6,490 nucleotides of DNA from JAWOGN01 sp046496815 (GTDB lineage: Bacteria; Desulfobacterota; DSM-4660; Desulfatiglandales; Desulfatiglandaceae). Each line of letters starts with the position of its first letter. Positions within the stretch are counted from its first letter, which is position 1. The position numbers were made by a program, and so were the translations under genes. The stretch is from the NCBI GenBank assembly GCA_046496815.1, contig JAWOGN010000110.1, positions 1 to 6,490 on the forward strand, in the 5' to 3' direction. Below, one piece after another: positions 6,185 through 6,490 of the stretch. The notes beneath the pieces are model-generated. The model was not told where the DNA came from, made no database searches, and worked only from the letters and a program-made list of their open reading frames with translations.

Positions 6185-6490
6185 CTAGTCCGGATGAAGG
6201 GTGAAAAACATATACCGGCCTTTGCGGAAAACCCTGGCCTGAACAGCCTTTTTGGGACGCTTCATCGCGGCTCGCATGGACGCAATGTCCGTAACGGCAA
6301 ATCCCCCAACCTCATCAACAATATCCCCGCGTTTTAGGCCGGCCTTCTCGGCATGGCTCCCTTCTTTCACATCCGAGATGACAATGCCATGCGTTGACTC
6401 AAAGGAAAAAGCGTGCGCGAGTGAGGGCGTAAGGTTCTGGAAGGTCAGGCCATAATACTCCTCGATCTCCTCCGGCTGTTCCACCAGGGC
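6185..6490 (-). CDS. C-terminal PDZ domain of an HtrA/Do-type serine protease (partial)
   Basis: The last 101 codons of a minus-strand gene; the frame is open to the window edge, so the start and the protease domain lie outside. The visible part is one PDZ domain resembling the second PDZ of DegP/DegQ-type proteases: GLTFQNLTPSLAHAF at its start, then the GIVISDVKEGSHAEKAGLKR and GDIVDEV core, and a final strand RVFRKGRYMFFTLHPD. HtrA proteases act in the periplasm on misfolded envelope proteins, with PDZ domains binding exposed C-termini. No catalytic residues are in view, so the protease assignment rests on similarity of this domain alone; another PDZ protein (for example a site-2 protease or C-terminal processing protease) is possible but fits less well, since those do not usually end in this kind of PDZ. 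A GTG at 6484 is an internal Val, not a start. Confidence 0.85.
   Translation of the reverse strand, partial: ALVEQPEEIEEYYGLTFQNLTPSLAHAFSFESTHGIVISDVKEGSHAEKAGLKRGDIVDEVGGFAVTDIASMRAAMKRPKKAVQARVFRKGRYMFFTLHPD

Noticed and set aside
6155..6337. Plus-strand open frames opposite the PDZ coding region
   Set aside because: They run antisense to the clear PDZ domain and have no recognisable content.
1..6490. A new multi-gene defence or mobile system
   Set aside because: No nuclease, helicase, transposase, integrase, toxin-antitoxin or repeat-array signature is seen; most genes match common bacterial families.

Overview
The window reads like chromosomal DNA of an anaerobic bacterium, most probably a Desulfobacterota (former deltaproteobacterial sulfate-reducer or syntroph) lineage. 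The grounds are a stand-alone rubredoxin, a monocluster ferredoxin of the Desulfovibrio gigas type, a DUF2400/TIGR02757 protein and a probable STAS-like remnant. This placement is inference from gene content; no rRNA or other phylogenetic marker is present. There are no tRNAs, CRISPR arrays, insertion sequences or phage genes.

Left part (1-1400): a rubredoxin gene is followed after 34 bases by a soluble PAS-sensor histidine kinase that has no response regulator beside it. A weak hairpin plus T-rich stretch follows the kinase. The rest of the gap up to about 1540 shows nothing convincing.

Middle part (1540-4972): a tight same-strand run of four genes. The first encodes a cysteine-rich module joined to a [4Fe-4S] ferredoxin. 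It overlaps by ATGA with a DUF2400 protein that carries a DNA-glycosylase-like Asp-Thr-His motif. Next come a TIGR01777-type NAD(P)-dependent epimerase/dehydratase-like protein with a GTG start, and an M20D metallo-amidohydrolase. Overlap or short spacing with good Shine-Dalgarno sites suggests cotranscription, although the 58-base gap before the epimerase could hold a boundary.

Right part (4973-6490): a 456-base stretch before the next likely start has no intact gene. Its left two thirds hold what looks like a decayed minus-strand gene for a small STAS-like protein, readable only by crossing two single-base frameshifts and one early stop. Then comes a plus-strand archaemetzincin-like zinc protease in which the usual third zinc-binding His and the following Cys are replaced by Asp and His. 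At the right edge, converging on it, is the C-terminal PDZ domain of an HtrA/Do-type periplasmic protease that runs out of the window, with a probable minus-strand terminator between them.

The genes do not form one obvious pathway. Most are housekeeping or redox genes. The points most worth following up are the cysteine-rich/ferredoxin fusion coupled to DUF2400, the altered zinc motif of the archaemetzincin, and the hidden pseudogene.
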